Shown one piece after another: positions 1-12,865 of a DNA stretch of 64,000 nt (the stretch's first letter is position 1; every line of letters starts with the position of its first letter). Both the position numbers and the translations under genes were made by a program. Below the pieces are notes generated by a model. It was not told the DNA's origin. It was given only the letters and a program-made list of their open reading frames with translations, and did no database searches. This DNA is from Cynocephalus volans (taxonomy: Eukaryota > Chordata > Mammalia > Dermoptera > Cynocephalidae). The stretch lies in assembly GCF_027409185.1 (NCBI RefSeq), contig NC_084475.1:15396130-15460129 (forward strand), written 5' to 3'.

Positions 1-945
1 AGCTAAAACAATTTTGAAAAAACATAAAGTGGAAGGAATTACTCTATCTGATGCTTAGACTTACTGTATAGGTATAATAATCCAGACAGTGTGATATTAG
101 AGGAAGGATAGACGCATGGATCAATGGAAGAAAATAGAAAATCTAGAATACCTGATCCTTAACTGGAGGTGCTCCAATGGCTCTGTCCTTGGTTCTGAAC
201 TTTTCCTTGGAAGACTTCTCTCCCCGGGCTCAGTTAACTTCTTCACACGTCTTCCAACACAAGTATGCCCAACTGATTTTGGACAAGGGAGCAAAAACAA
301 TTCAATGAAGGAAAATCAGTCTTTTATAAACAAACAAATTTGGCTGAAACAATTGGACATCCACAGGTTTAAAAATATAAATCCCTAACTAAACTGTAAC
401 CCATACACAGCAATTAATCCAAAATGGATCATGATTTGTGAATCTAAATGTAAAACATAAAAACTATCAAAGTTTTAGAAGAAAACACAGGAATAAGTAC
501 TACACTCCGATGGCTCGATAAAGATTTCTTAAACATGACACCAAAATTCCAGTCCTTAAAAGAAAAGATGAGTAAATCATACTTCACCAAAATTGAAAAG
601 ATCCTGTGAGGAGGGTAAAAAGAAAATCCACAGTCTAAGATAAAATATTGACCAAGGACTTGTATACAGAATATGCAAAGAACTCTCAAAACGAGTGAAA
701 AATTAATTTGATTAAAAATAGGTAAATGGTATGAACATACCTTTCAGCAAAAAGGATATACAGATGGAAAATAAGCATACTAAAAGATGTTCATCATCAT
801 TAGCCATCAGAGAAATGCATATTAAAGCCACATTGAGCTGTCACTTCATACCTATTAGAACACGTGAAATAAAAAATAGAAATAACATCAAATTCTAGCA
901 GAGATACAAAGAAAATTGATCTCTCATACATTGCTGGTCTAAATG

Positions 946-1003
946 TAAGATGGCTCAGTCACCAGCTCCAAAAAAAATAAATAAAATAAAAATAAATGTA
1001 AGA
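946..1003 (+). repeat. SINE-like tail flanked by AAATGTAAG repeats
   Basis: A short GGCTCAGTCACCAGCTCC piece with an A-rich (AAAT)n tail sits between two copies of AAATGTAAG, the signature of a 5'-truncated retroposed insertion. Confidence 0.45.
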
Positions 1004-1045
1004 CGGTATAGCTACTCTGGAAATAGTTTAACAGTTTCTTATCAC

Positions 1046-1888
1046 TCAGCATCAGGGAAATGCAAATTAAAAATCAAGATATAATCTCACTGCAGTTAGA
1101 CCTGCTATTATCAAAAAGATAGAGAATAACAAATGCTGGTGAGGATGTGGAGAAAGGGGAACACGCCACTGCTGGTGGGACTGTAAATTGGTGCAGCCGT
1201 TATGGAAAATGGTATGGAAGTTCCTCAGACAATTGCAGATAGAACTGCCATACAATCCAGCAATCCCACTGCTGGGTATATACCCAAAGGAATGGAAATC
1301 ATCATGTCAAAGGGATACCTGCACTCCTATGTTTATTGCAGCTCTATTTGCAATAGTCAATAGTTGGAACCAACCTAAATGTCCACCATCAGATGATTGG
1401 ATCAGGAAAATGTGGAAAAATTTACACAAAGAAGTACTACTCTGTCATAAAAAGAGGATGAAATCCTGCCAATCGCAGCAACAAGGATGAACTTAGAGAA
1501 AATTATGTTAAGTGAAATAAGCCAGACACAGAAAGAGAAATACTGTATGTTCTTACTTATAAGTGGGAGGTTAAAAAAATAAACAAATAAAAAAGAAATA
1601 AAGATACAGCAATCATGATAATATATTGAATACATTGAACTTTCAAAAGAAGAGAACGGAACTGAGGTTACCAGAGGTAGAAATGGGAGAGGGAAAGGAG
1701 GGTAAGGGAGGAATTGGTAAAGAGCCACAAAAATCAATTACAGTGTATAATGTTGAATATACTAATTATCCTGATTTGAACATCACATATTTCACACAGA
1801 TATTGATATTCAATGCTGTATGCCACAGATATGTACAATAAACTATGTTCCAATGTAAATAAATAAATTTTAAAAATTAAAATTAAAG
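1046..1888 (+). repeat. Younger L1 3' end nested in the old L1
   Basis: It starts CACTCAGCATCAGGG, encodes ORF2 C-terminal residues ([18 protein letters not shown], near 1230-1290) and ends in an A-rich tail near 1880. AACAGTTTCTTA before it and AACCAGTTTCTA after it are probable target-site duplications. Confidence 0.75.
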
Positions 1889-2639
1889 AAAACCAGTTTC
1901 TAGCAAAATTAAACATGCACTCACTGTATGACTCAGCAACTGCACTGGGACACATACCAGAGAAATAAACATGTTTGTTTACACACAAACACCTATACAT
2001 GAATGTTTATAGAAGCTTTATTTATAATGGTAAAATACTGGGACCAACCCAAATACTCCTTAATGAGAAAATGGTTAAACAAATGTGATGCATTTATGCA
2101 ATGGAATACTACTTGTTGATAAAAAGGAATGAACTATTGCTAAGAGCAACAACTTCTATGGATCTCAAGGGCATTACACACAGTAAAACAAGTTAATCTC
2201 CAAATACTACCTACTGTATAATTCTATTTACAATAATATCCTCAAAATGAAAAAACTGTAGAGATGGAAAACAGATTAGTGGCTACCAGAGGACAGGAAT
2301 GAGATAGGGTTGCCAATGCAAAGGGGTAGCCTGAGGGAGATCCTTGTGATAATGGAACAGTTCTGTATTTTGACAGCAGTGTTAGTTACAGGAATCCATA
2401 TATAGGAGAAAATTGCACAGAAGCCTACACACACACACACACGTAAATGAACATATGTAAAAATTGGTGAAGGCTGAATAAGGTCAGCAATCTAGTTAAC
2501 AGTACTGCACCAATGACAATTTCCTGGTTTTGATATTGTACTACAGTTATGCAATATGTCACCACTGGAGGACTCTATGTATGAGTGCTATATTTGCAAT
2601 GTTACACCTATAATTATTTCAAAATGAAAGTTTTAAAAC

Positions 2640-4420
2640 CTACAGGAGATCCTTATAGTTTCCATGACACAATTCAAGACCCTTATCCTGACACGAAGGC
2701 CTTTCATAATGTGGCTGAAGCCCCATCTCTCTCTCCTCTCACACATGCTCTATGCAAATGGTAATGTGTCACTTGAAGGTCCTGACCCAGCATGCTCCAT
2801 GACCTTTCCCTGCCTTTGCCTGGAACAATCACCTTCCAGCCTTCTGCCTTATTTTTATAAATCAAGCCCTCAATTTTCCTTCTCTGCTCAGCTTCACGTG
2901 AGTTTTCTACTCCTGTGCCCCCGTAACAGCACTGTGCAGACCTCTGACACAGCTCCTAACACTCTGCATTGCCATTGCTAGTCTGTTACTCAATTTTCCC
3001 TTTTGGGGAGTAGGGACTCCGCATTGTTTAAATCCTTATCTGCAATGCCCAGGACAATGCACCATAGACACACAATAAAAGTTTATAGAATAAATGAGTA
3101 AATAAAAGGGAAAAATAGAGAAGAATGAAATGAAGGAAGGAAAAAAGGAAGAAGAGAGGGAGGGAGGGAGAAAAAGACGGAAACCTCAAAGCATGGGGAA
3201 GCCGCTGTTCCTTTCTCTTGCACCTGCTGCCTCCGCATCCTCGTGTCTGTCTACTCTTTCTTAACTCTTCATCTGGTTTCTGCTCTCACTGCTCTGTTGA
3301 CCTGCTCTCCTGAACTTCACCAATGACCAGTCCTGGCCCACCTCTACCTCTCTAGCTCTGCTCTCCTCCTTGAAACTGTCATGGTTTTTCATCTTCTACC
3401 TGCGTGCTGCTTCTCTGGCACCTTGTTCAATGTTTCTTCCTCCTACCCTCAATTCCTAACTGTAGATGCTCCAAGGGCTCTGTCCTTGGTTCTGAACTCT
3501 TCTTTTTAGATCTCTCCACCTGGTCATCCCAGTCACACTCAGAAAACTGAGCTCAGTGTCACCCAAGCCCGCTCCTGACTTTGCAACTTTGTCAATGATG
3601 CCCCATTTCTCTGGTCTCCCGGGCTTGAGACCTCCAGACTCCCAGGCTCTTCCTTTCAGACTACACTACACATTTGCTCAATAAGCCTTCCTAAATCACG
3701 TCCATGGTCCCATCTTAATCTGCTCAAATCTATCCAAGTGTCTCCAACCAAAGTTTAAGTAAGAATTGAGTCCTAAGCCTCTACAACTTGCCCCACCTTA
3801 GTTGTCCTAGGCTAGCTCCATCTGCACTGCCACAAGAAAAATTTCAGCCCACTGGAATCTTAGACACACCCCAATGTGAGAAACCATATGAATAGCACAT
3901 GTACTCCTCTGTGATTACCATTATGACGATTATTTCCTGCCTCTCTACTTTCACTTATGCTACTCCTCTGAATATGTCCCCTCTCTTGCTGCTGCCCCTA
4001 CCCCTGCGCAACTGAAATCCTACACCTCCTTCAACATCATACTCAAATATCACCTCCTTTCTCTGATCTGGACAATCTGACATAATGTTTCCCCCTCTGA
4101 TGTCAAGAAGCATCTTGCCTGTGGCTCTCCCGAGGTGCTTACCAGTTCTGTCTATGCTGTAATGACTTGTGAGCTTATCTTTTTTATAAAATGCATCATA
4201 GCCTCCTCTCTTGCACATCATTGTGTTTCCTACATTGCCCTGTGTATGTGTTATTAATGATTTTTTCCTTTTTTCCCTCTTTTTCTTCACTTTGTTTTTT
4301 TCTTTTTTTTGCAATTTTATTAAACATTTATCGGTGATACCTGACGGTGAAGGAAAAGTACATAAGAAAGCAATCAGTTGCAAACTGAAACAGTGAGATG
4401 ACTAAATATCTAATTGAAAT
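2640..4420 (+). repeat. L2-like fragments with purine- and T-rich stretches
   Basis: Ancient L2 3' sequence is suggested by CAAGGGCTCTGTCCTTGGTTCTGAACTC at 3471, also seen at 176, and by TTCAACATCATACTCAAATATCACCTCC at 4031. 3120-3180 is GGAA/GGGA-rich and 4258-4320 is T-rich. No gene seen. Confidence 0.5.
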
Positions 4421-4431
4421 AGTTTCTGAAT

Positions 4432-4500
4432 CTTTTTTAAATTTTAATTTATCAATGTACAGTGCAGTTGATTTTCATGCCCTGTTGCCAATTCCTCCTT
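4432..4500 (-). repeat. L1 3'-end fragment
   Basis: AAATTTTAATTTATCAATGTACAGTG is the reverse-strand L1 3' UTR start, also seen in the L1 at 33.75 kb. Confidence 0.5.
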
Positions 4501-6029
4501 TCCCCACACTTAATTTTTTTTTTTTTACAAACCTTTGTGTCAAGGGCTGACTCTCAATAGAGTGTAGCAAGGGAGCTGCTCTGTTACATACAAAACCCTG
4601 ACCCAGAGCAGGTTTTTACAAGTGGTTTAGCACCAGGTTCTCCCTGAATGTGCATTGCGTGATGGGCAAGGGGGTGCTCCCCTTTCCAGTTGCTCCCCAT
4701 TTCCAAAAATGAGGGGATCTCTGCACCTGACCCTGGACCCAGACTGCAGTGGGACTTATTGATATGATGGATATGTGCCTTGCCGTATTGAGTTCCTCCT
4801 TCAGCATGAGTTCTGGGACAGCCTCAGCTCTACTCCAGTCACCATGGATGATTCATCCTCGTGGGAGCCACACCAGAGCTCAGGTTCAGAGTGTGGCAGC
4901 TCTGTCTGAGAATTCAGCACTCAGAGGAGCTCTCAGTTTGCTCTGGAAGCCAACATCACTAGCTCAGGTCAGGCTTGGGCAGGGGTTGGAGGGAGAGGGC
5001 TGGTCAGGTGCAAGGAGCGAGTGGAGATGATGACACCTGCTTCTGGTAGACTGTGTGAGTTCTCCCTCCAAACTTCAGGGAGGGAGCAATTGGCAAGCAT
5101 TAAAAAAGAACCAACTGAGCCTTTTCCTGGGCTAGGGATGCCCAGTGGTGGCAGTGGCAATGTGCCACCCAAATGTGGTAAGCTATCTCTGCACCTCGGT
5201 GCCCTGCATCCTGTCTTTGTAAAAGCATGTGTGCCTCTCTTAAGGAAAGTGTTTATCATTGACAGGTGGTCACAGCCAGACTTCTAAAGTGGACAAAGCC
5301 AGACTGTTGACCCTATGCTCAGGAGACCCTTCAGTTTGGGGAATTCCAAAAGTGATATTAGGGGCATCCTCCACCTTCTTCTCCCATTATTGCTCCAACT
5401 CACCCCAGAACTTTAACCTGGAGCTGGTCAGCCATGGCCAGCCAGTAGAGATGTGTTGAGCCCAGCCATACATTCCCTGGTCACAGGGACAGAAGGGGGC
5501 TTAAAGCCCAGGGGGACAAAGGGCATCAGAAGAGGGTAAGAAACCTTGAGTGCCTGGGACAGTGGGCAGCTTGTGAGCATGCTCTTTCAGGATCAAACTC
5601 CCCTGGGATTGTTCCAGAGGAGGGAATGGAGCTCTGTGAGCCCAAAGACTGAAGCCGTGAAGGACGTGTCCTCAGAGAGCCTTCTGTCTGCAGGAAAGGG
5701 GTGGTTATTGCCGTGGGGGACAGTGACCCGGGAAGCTGTTGTGCCAAGGAGAAGAGCAAAGGGCCAGGCTCATGAGCATGCAACTTCCAGAGAATTCTTG
5801 CCTTTGGAAGGTGGGCATGATGGTGGGGAGGCAGGGGATCTGGGGAGGAGAAAGGAGGACCCCCAAGCAAGGGCCTGGGAGAGTCTCATTCCCCCCTCCA
5901 CACTGATGACTCCAAAGGAGTGCCCTCTAAGATCCAAGACCCCTCTTTGAGGCACAGGAAAAACAAGTCCCCCCAGAATCCAGTCACTGCTGCCTCCCTG
6001 TCCTGGGGTCCAGAGCCCCAAGGTCTCTC
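4501..6029. other. Unassigned 3' flank of the CD300E-like pseudogene
   Basis: Moderately GC-rich, mostly single-copy-looking sequence. Several 90-130-codon open frames occur on both strands, none with recognisable domains. It may contain the pseudogene 3' UTR. Confidence 0.3.
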
Positions 6030-6228
6030 TCATCTGGTCTGAAGGGCTGATCCCCTCACAGGGTATTCCTGGGGACTGTGCACTGCAGGGCTCCTGGTCA
6101 GGAAGACTGTATCTCCCCCAGGAGCCCTCTGAGGTCTGTTCACCCAGAGGATAGTGCTAAGCATGCCCAGGAACAAGGGCAACCTCAGGAGTGTGAGGAA
6201 CAGGAAGTGGACTCTGCTACCCTGGGAC
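6030..6228 (-). pseudogene. CD300E: Transmembrane/tail exon of the CD300E-like pseudogene
   Basis: The acceptor CCCCCACAG|G is in phase 2. The encoded helix VHFLFLTLLRLPLFLGML is followed by STILWVNRPQRAPGG, the diagnostic CD300C/E/LD motif. The charged helix residue is Arg. After the usual end the frame runs on to a TGA at 6032-6030. Confidence 0.82.
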
Positions 6229-7636
6229 CTGTGGGGGACGCAGAGACAGGAAATGAGCCACCTCCTCAGACAGTCCCCAAGACCCTTCTTTCCCCACCTC
6301 TCCTTATGTCCTGACTTTAGAGCCCAGATAACTCAGGATCAAACCAGAAAAGGACCCACACCAGGACAGCTCCTCTCTGGGACCCCCATCATCCCTCCTC
6401 CCTTGGTTCCGGAGGCTCAGCCCTTCACACATGCCCAACACAGGCTCAGTTTGACCCAACCAACAGCCTTTGACCTCTCTCCTGTTGGGGATTCCTTGGT
6501 GGTTGTGACACTATCCCTGCCCTCACAGAGGGGCAGAAACACATGAACAAACAGACTAACCTCAATAGGAAGTGGTGGGCCCTGCAAGGCAACTCTCTAG
6601 GTACAACCGAGCCACCTCCCAGACAAGTGGAAAGTAGAGAAACAAGACATGGTGGTGTGTGGCGCTTGAGGCTACAGGATCAGGAGGTATCTTTTGGACA
6701 TGAGACATGAGCACGTTTCCAGGCTGAGGTCAAGGGCAGCAAGGAGGAAGTGTATGAAGATAATTGAGGGAATTTGGTTCAAGGGGACGCAGAGGCAAAG
6801 GGCCAGCTCAGCATGGTTGTCCTTGGAGAGGACGACGGAAGCCTAATCCTCAACCTGAAAGGGAAAGAGGCAAGGACGAGGTAGACTGCATGGAGGTTTG
6901 TAAGTGGAGGAGGAAAGAAATCAAGAGAGTTCGTGTTTGATATCCTGCGTGTTCTTGGTAAGGCACGCAAATGGGAGGGTAGGATGGGAAACCATGAACT
7001 TCCATTGAAAGCCACACACCCCATTCTGTCACTTTTTTCCAACAGGGCTAAAGAAGATGGATTTTAGATAGGGTGACCAACTTGTCCCAGTTTTCCCAGG
7101 ACTATTCCAGTTTTAGGACCAAAAGTCTTATGTCCCAGGAAAGCCCTCACAACTGAGAAAACCGAGATGATTAGTGACCTTAATTTTAGGATCGATCCGG
7201 GGATGAGGGTTTTGTCAGGTGGATCAGGAATTGGTGTAGGTGAGATAAGGGTTCTGGTAAGAGAAGAAAATGTGGCTATGGTGGGGGTTCGAATTAGCCT
7301 AGGAATGAAGTGAGGTTGGGATAGGAGTGAGGAAGCCAATGAATTGGGAGAAAATGAAGGGACGGACCGAAGGCCTGGAGGCCTCTGTGTGGTTGAGGGT
7401 AGCAATAGCAGGAGGCAGGGTGGGAGGGAGCTGATCCATGCAAAGTTGTCAGAAAGCAGGTTGTTTGAGTGTAGGATTTTGGACATGGACTGGTTTGGAT
7501 GATGACAAGGTTTGAGATGTCACCATGGGGTGGGATCCTGAAAGACAGTGGAAATAAAGGCGCCTGAAGCTGAGAAGGCCAAGGAACATGAAGAGAGGAT
7601 ATTTGACAAGTTACTCATTAAAACCTCCCAAGAGAG

Positions 7637-7806
7637 GGCCCGCCCGTGGCTCACTCGGGAGAGTGCGGTGCTGATAACACCGAGGCCACGGGTTCGGATC
7701 CCATATAGGGATGGCTGGTTTGCTCACTGGCTGAGCGTGGTGCTGACAACACCAAGTCAGGGGTTAAGATCCCCTTACCGGTCATCTTTTTAAAAAAAAA
7801 AAAAAA
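7637..7806 (+). mobile_element. Dimeric tRNA-derived SINE (CYN-like)
   Basis: Two tRNA-like units (GGCTCACTCGGGAGAGTGCGG and GCTCACTGGCTGAGCGTGG) are joined by CCCATATAGGGATGGC and end in CCTTACCGGTCATC plus a poly-A tract. AAAACCTCCCAAGAGAG flanks both sides as a target-site duplication. It lies between the V and transmembrane exons of the CD300E-like pseudogene. Confidence 0.88.
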
Positions 7807-8448
7807 AAACCTCCCAAGAGAGTGACAGAGGTTGAAGTGGAGATGCTGCCAGGTTCCCCCCGAGTGTGAGGGAGTCACCTGAAAGCCAATAGATGGCCTT
7901 GTCAAGGACATGTAGAGGTTGGGCATGGTCATGTGACACAAATTTTAAAGGAAGCAGGTGGAAGGTAATAGGTTGGAAGCTGTACTCGGGGCTGGGAGAC
8001 TCTGCACATGGAGAGTAAGAGAAACAGTAGCTTCCACCCAGGAAGCCTATAAATGAGAAGGTCTCCCCAAGTGAGGCCAATTTCAGGATAACATTGTAGA
8101 GGGGTGTTCTGTGCGGAGGCTGAGAATGCATGGGGGTTGTTTCCTTTGGTACAGCTTTTACAAAGGGCATGGTGGAAATAGCTCTGGCTTAGCATGGAGG
8201 GTCCTCCACAAGTGATGGGGTGAGGCCCAGGCCCTACAGGACTAAGGGCACCTTGAGCTGTGCAGCCCCAACCCATCCCAAGGCTGAAGAATTCGCCATC
8301 TCTCTTCCTGACCATACCACAGGCTCCACTAAACACCACCAAGACTGAGGACAAAACTTGGACACACACCTCAGTATAGCATCCACCCTTGTCCCCATGT
8401 CTGGTCATATCCCATAAGCTCTGTCACTGGAGCATGGGGAACTCTTAC

Positions 8449-8796
8449 CTGGGGAAACAGACACTCTCACCAGGAACGAAGGGTCGTGTGACCACTCATC
8501 CAGGATCCATGCTGTCTGAATCTTGCACCAGCAAGGTCCCACATCATCTGCATTGAGGTTCTCCATGGTCACAGTAAAGGTGAGGTCATCAGGGTGGTCC
8601 CTGATGGTCATGCTGCCCTTCCTCTCCTCTTTTTCATTTCCTTTGGTCTCCACAATGGTCTCACATGACGTGCCATACTGTCCTCAGCACCAGTATTTGT
8701 TACACCCCTCGTACACCTTCTCATACTGACACCGCACACTCAGAGAGCCCCCCGTGGTGCCAGTCACAGCCCTGGGGCCCATCAGAGACAAACAAC
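8449..8796 (-). pseudogene. CD300E: Ig-V exon of the CD300E-like pseudogene with in-frame TGA
   Basis: This 348-nt phase 1-1 exon lies between TTTTCCAG|GT and CCCCAG|GTAAGA. It starts GCLSLMGPRAVTG, keeps RCQYEK and NKYWC, and then has TGA at 8686-8684. Downstream the frame stays open to the donor (LVRVSVSPG), so the inactivation looks fairly recent. Confidence 0.88.
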
Positions 8797-10805
8797 CTGG
8801 AAAACACAAGCCCCAGCCCCAGTCTCCATCCAGATGGGTCCCATCAGCAGCTGCCTGCCTGAAGCTTGAGGGGAAAGTGGCCAGGGAGCCGTGGATGGGT
8901 CCTGGGATGGGGACATGGAGGGATACCTACCCTACAACCTAAGCCAAAGAGTCTGGAGACTGCAGCCAGCAAGACAAGTAGAAACCTGTCCCTTGTGGGA
9001 GCAGAAACATTGAGTAATCACACTGGGGCCTCTGCCCTTGGAGCCCGGAAGAGTCAGACCAAAGCTGGAGCAGGGAGCTGAGAGGAGCTGGCTGTTCTGC
9101 CCCATCCTGAGCCTGCAGCCTCTGCCAGGCATGAGATTTGGTCACATACAAAAACACTCCCCTTTGGAGTGAGACCTCTGCATTCTGAGGACTTCTGCAA
9201 CTCAGACTTCTTCTTTAAGAGTACAACTTCTTGTTTACTCTCCTCTCCATGTGTTCTTGAGAGAGGGAAAAAAAAAAAATCTCTGGGTCTAATCTTAACT
9301 GCTTTCCAGGGAGAATCACCAGGTTTCTGGAAGGAAGGGCTGTGTCCAAAGGAGGCCCTCATAGGTTTCTTTACACGGGTTTGGAGCACAAGCCAAAACT
9401 TCCCCATCATAGTCTCAGGGCCTGGGTGTCCACGGTCACCATGCGTTCAGAAGAAAGAGGGAAGCTGCTCTCTATAATCAAGTGGGACAATTTGGGGCCT
9501 GGGGGGAAGTGGGAGGCAACGCATGAGAAGGTGACGTGGAAGGAAAAAGAAAAAGGAAGAAAGGCTGCAGTGGGCAGACATCCGTGCATGGTGGGAGGTG
9601 ATGCTCAGCAGAGCACCTTCCTCCCCGTGTCTTGAGCAAATGCTCAGAGACTTACAAGAGATTGGTTTGAACTTGAATGTGCGTGTGTATGTTGGGGGGG
9701 CAGAAAACAGTGAGGGGGGTGAGCTTTGCACCAGGCTGACATGAGTTAGCAACGAGAGGACACCCACCTGCCGGGGCCATGGGAGCATAGCCCTGGGAAT
9801 TAGCAGGCACCGTGCAAGAGCCCTTATGTCTGGATTTGCAGTGAGCACAGGTGTGGAGGAGCCCCTGATCTCTGGCTACCATTCATTTCCTTCCCTTCTT
9901 CCCACTCTCTGCCTCTCCTCCCTGCTCTGTCCCCAGCTGGCTCTCTCTGTCACACCTTGGCTGACCTGCTATCTGTGCCCTTGTGCCCACGTATGAGGTG
10001 CCACCATACACTGTCACTACCTAAGCTTTTTTCCTACCCTTCCAACCCCTCCGAAATTCTGCGGCACTTGTCAGCCCCCATCTGACCCCTGACAGTTCCT
10101 GCACTTGTACTCCCCTGACCGCAGCAAAGTGGCTCCTAACCCCACAACTTCTGAGCTCTCACCACATCTCCTGCTGTCCTAATCCATGTGAGAACCTTCC
10201 TCACCCCGGACACTGCACTCCAGGAACCTTCTGGTTTCCAGATCCCTGTTCCACACCTATGTTCTTCCCCAAGGACCTCTCTGCCCACAGATGCCCTCCC
10301 CACAAGGTTGGAGAGCTGGCCTCACCTCCTCTCTCCCACCTGACCCTCTCCCCCTCCTAGAGGTGGTACAGGCCAGCAGTGCCTCCTTCCAGGTTCTGGA
10401 CAGAGCTCAGAATTGCACTCCCCTGCAGTGGGGATTTATCAGGGTGCACAGCCAAAAGCCTGGGCAGTGGCACAAAGGACTGCTGGTGCAGCTTCCAGAA
10501 GGAATGCTTCCAATAGAGCTTGCAGTCCTTCTGCCGGGCTCAGAACCAGCCCCTTCAGAGCTGAACGTGTCCAAGAATTTCTGCCTCTCCAATCAAGAAG
10601 ATTCCAGCAGCAGATGGGCAGATTAAAGAGAACCTTCCAGGCTCCTTCCAGTCTGAAAAGTCTTTAATTCTGGAATATACCTAAGAGCTGGATCAGCCTT
10701 CTGCTTTTGGACTCTATTCTTCACTCTCCTGCTTACAATCTGGGCTCCCTTAGCCTTCCTAGGAAGCAGATGTTTCTCTCTCTCTCTTTCTCACTCTCTC
10801 TCAAT

Positions 10806-10808
<3 letters not shown>

Positions 10809-10850
<42 letters not shown>
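10809..10850. repeat. (AC)21 microsatellite
   Basis: An uninterrupted dinucleotide run, preceded by a CTCT-rich stretch from 10770. Likely polymorphic. Confidence 0.95.
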
Positions 10851-10853
<3 letters not shown>

Positions 10854-11710
10854 CACTCACTCACCAGGGGAGAGTGCAGCCAAGGGAGGAAAGCCCGCAG
10901 GGACCATTTTATCCTTTCTAGGGACCAGAGCCACTTATCTCTGTCTCCCTCTGGGCTGACCTGTTTTCCTCCCCAGATCTCTGTTGGGTAAACACCACTA
11001 TCTCAGGGTCTTTCTTCTTCATAAATTTTACCCCAGAAAACAACACCCCGAGCAATTCTAAGTCACGTAAACATCAATGCCATTGCAGAGGCAGAATCTC
11101 ATTTTATAAAGTCTGAAAGTGCTATGTAGAACCCCAAACCTAATCAGTCTGGAAGATCGCCCTGGAAAAGAAAAGAGCCTTTTGCATTCATGATACCTTA
11201 TTTCTCCTTGTTAGGCAACACTTCTCATTGAAATGACACCAATTCAAATTTATATTCTGAAAGAAAAATGATGGCTCTTAAAACTTTGAAGTCACTTGTA
11301 AAGATTTAAATTTCAGGGGTAGGCTAGGGAATGTAGACACATGAACTAACTAAAGCCCAATAAGCAAAGCCACCTCCAAAACAGAGGTAAAGTAAGGCAA
11401 CTTGCAGAGAGGATTGTTGAGATAGGTAAGTATTTTTAAAAAGGCAGAGATTGGGTGATGTAGCTCATTAAATCACAGACCCTCAGATTTAGAACTTGGC
11501 TTATGATTCCTTAGCCCAATTTTCTATCTAATGTGCAAATATGACAGAAGCAAATATTCATGCAAAGTGTTAGCAAATGACACCAAACTACTGATGTTTG
11601 AAAGAGGAAACAAGATTGGATTGGGAAAGAGTAGGCAGATCGAAGTTGTAACATTCTAGTACTTGGGTTGGCCAGGAGGTTGACAAGTGTTTGTTAAATT
11701 ACACACACTT

Positions 11711-11815
11711 AGGGGCTGGCTGGTCAGCTCAGTTGGTTAGAGCATGGTGCTGATAACACCAAGGGTCCAGGGTTCAATCCCTGTACCAGCCAGAGGCCAA
11801 AATAAATAAATAAAA
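11711..11815 (+). mobile_element. Monomeric tRNA-derived SINE
   Basis: GGGGCTGGCTGGTCAGCTCA is followed by a tRNA-like body with box B GGGTTCAATCC, CCTGTACCAGCC and an (AAAT)n tail. The flanks AAATTACA are probable target duplications. Confidence 0.8.
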
Positions 11816-11839
11816 ATAAATTACATATAATTAAAATAA

Positions 11840-12135
11840 AAGAGGGTCTTGCACGGGCCAATGATAAAAAGGTGTCATGAGCCATGAGTAATCCAATCTT
11901 GAGCACCTGAAGTTAAGAAGAAACAAGGAACCCATGTCCTTGGTGGTACCAGCACCACGCTCACCCGAGTGAGGTCACCGGCCGGCCCTAGTTTCTGCTT
12001 TCTTCAGCCTTTTCTGTCTATAAAGGCTTTGTTATTTGTAATAAACTTTGGAGCACATCTCTGACTCTGTATCACATGGTGTTTCGCCAGGTTGATCCTC
12101 CCATTTGGTTCCCAATAAACATTACAAATTTTTTT
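11840..12135 (+). repeat. Possible LTR with inverted SINE-head remnant
   Basis: TATAAAGGC near 12019, AATAAACTTTGG and CCCAATAAAC resemble an LTR promoter and polyadenylation region. Within it, 11946-11988 reads as the reverse complement of a GGCCGGCC-type SINE head. Family not identified. Confidence 0.35.
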
Positions 12136-12453
12136 TTTTTAAAAGAAGAAACTAGATTCTGCTGATTCCAAAGGTACTTTCCTCTGTCCTGCTAGAGTGT
12201 TACCTAAGTGCAAGAGTAGCAGATGGTAGTGCCTGGAAATGATTGGTGGGATTTCGTGAATGCATGTGTCCATTCTTTGATAAGAGCGTTTGCTGGTTGC
12301 TTGAGTTTAATGGGAACTAGTGAATATTGGAGGGCATTCAGTTCAGAATGGAACCACCAGATGATGTAGCAGAGAGGTCAACAGAAAGCACCCTGAGCTA
12401 CTTTGTGAATATTACCAGCTTAGCTTTGCTCTAGACACCCCATGGCCAGTGAA

Positions 12454-12620
12454 AAGAGCTCTATGGAGGAGACAGATCTGGACTTTGTCTTCAGTTCTTC
12501 TACTTACTTGCTGTGTCATGGGCTAATCCCTTCACCATCTTATCTGTAAAATGGGACAATGCTATCCGCCCTGCCTAGGTTGCAAAACTGCTCAGAGGGT
12601 TACATTGTATCATGATTTGA
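12454..12620 (+). repeat. MIR
   Basis: TACTTACTTGCTGTGTCATGG, then CACCATCTTATCTGTAAAATGGGACAATG, is the MIR core in forward orientation. Confidence 0.7.
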
Positions 12621-12783
12621 AAGTGTTTGTAGATTGCAAAATGCATAACAAATAGGAATTCTATTTTTGCTCATTTTATATTGGAATTCACTTCCTCTTT
12701 GCTCTTTTTCTCCTTGCTCTGGAATTATCCTTTCTATCTGTCTTTCCATCCCTTTCTCATTCCCCATTCTCAGGCTGGCAATA

Positions 12784-12865
12784 TGAGGTACTTCAGAAAG
12801 CTCATAGAAAAATGGGATTAAGAGATAATACGAATCTTTCCATGGAACTTTTGAAGACCCCTCGG
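12784..12865. mobile_element. Small inverted-repeat DNA transposon (copy A)
   Basis: About 80 bp with GAGGTACTTCAGAAAGCTCAT at one end and ATGGAACTTTTGAAGACCCCTC at the other. It is the same element as at 19.4, 24.1 and 38.7 kb. Mariner-like MITE by form. Confidence 0.65.

Larger units (their letters stand above)
330..2640 (+). repeat. Old L1 fragment, interrupted by a SINE tail and a younger L1
   Basis: Degenerate L1 ORF2/3' sequence (AACAATTGGACATCC at 351, AAATGGATCATGA at 422) continues after the insertions as AAACATGCACTCACTG...GACTCAGCAACTGCAC at 1910. Only short open frames remain. Confidence 0.75.

Noticed and set aside
6030-6228. Frameshift at the V-to-transmembrane junction of the CD300E-like locus (phase 1 versus 2)
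   Set aside because: The intact gene shows the same phase difference and resolves it with a stalk exon, so the mismatch only means the stalk exon was not found.
7637-7710. tRNA genes in the GGTTCGGATCC-type segments
   Set aside because: Each lies in a retroposed SINE with poly-A tail and target duplication, and the cloverleaf is degenerate.
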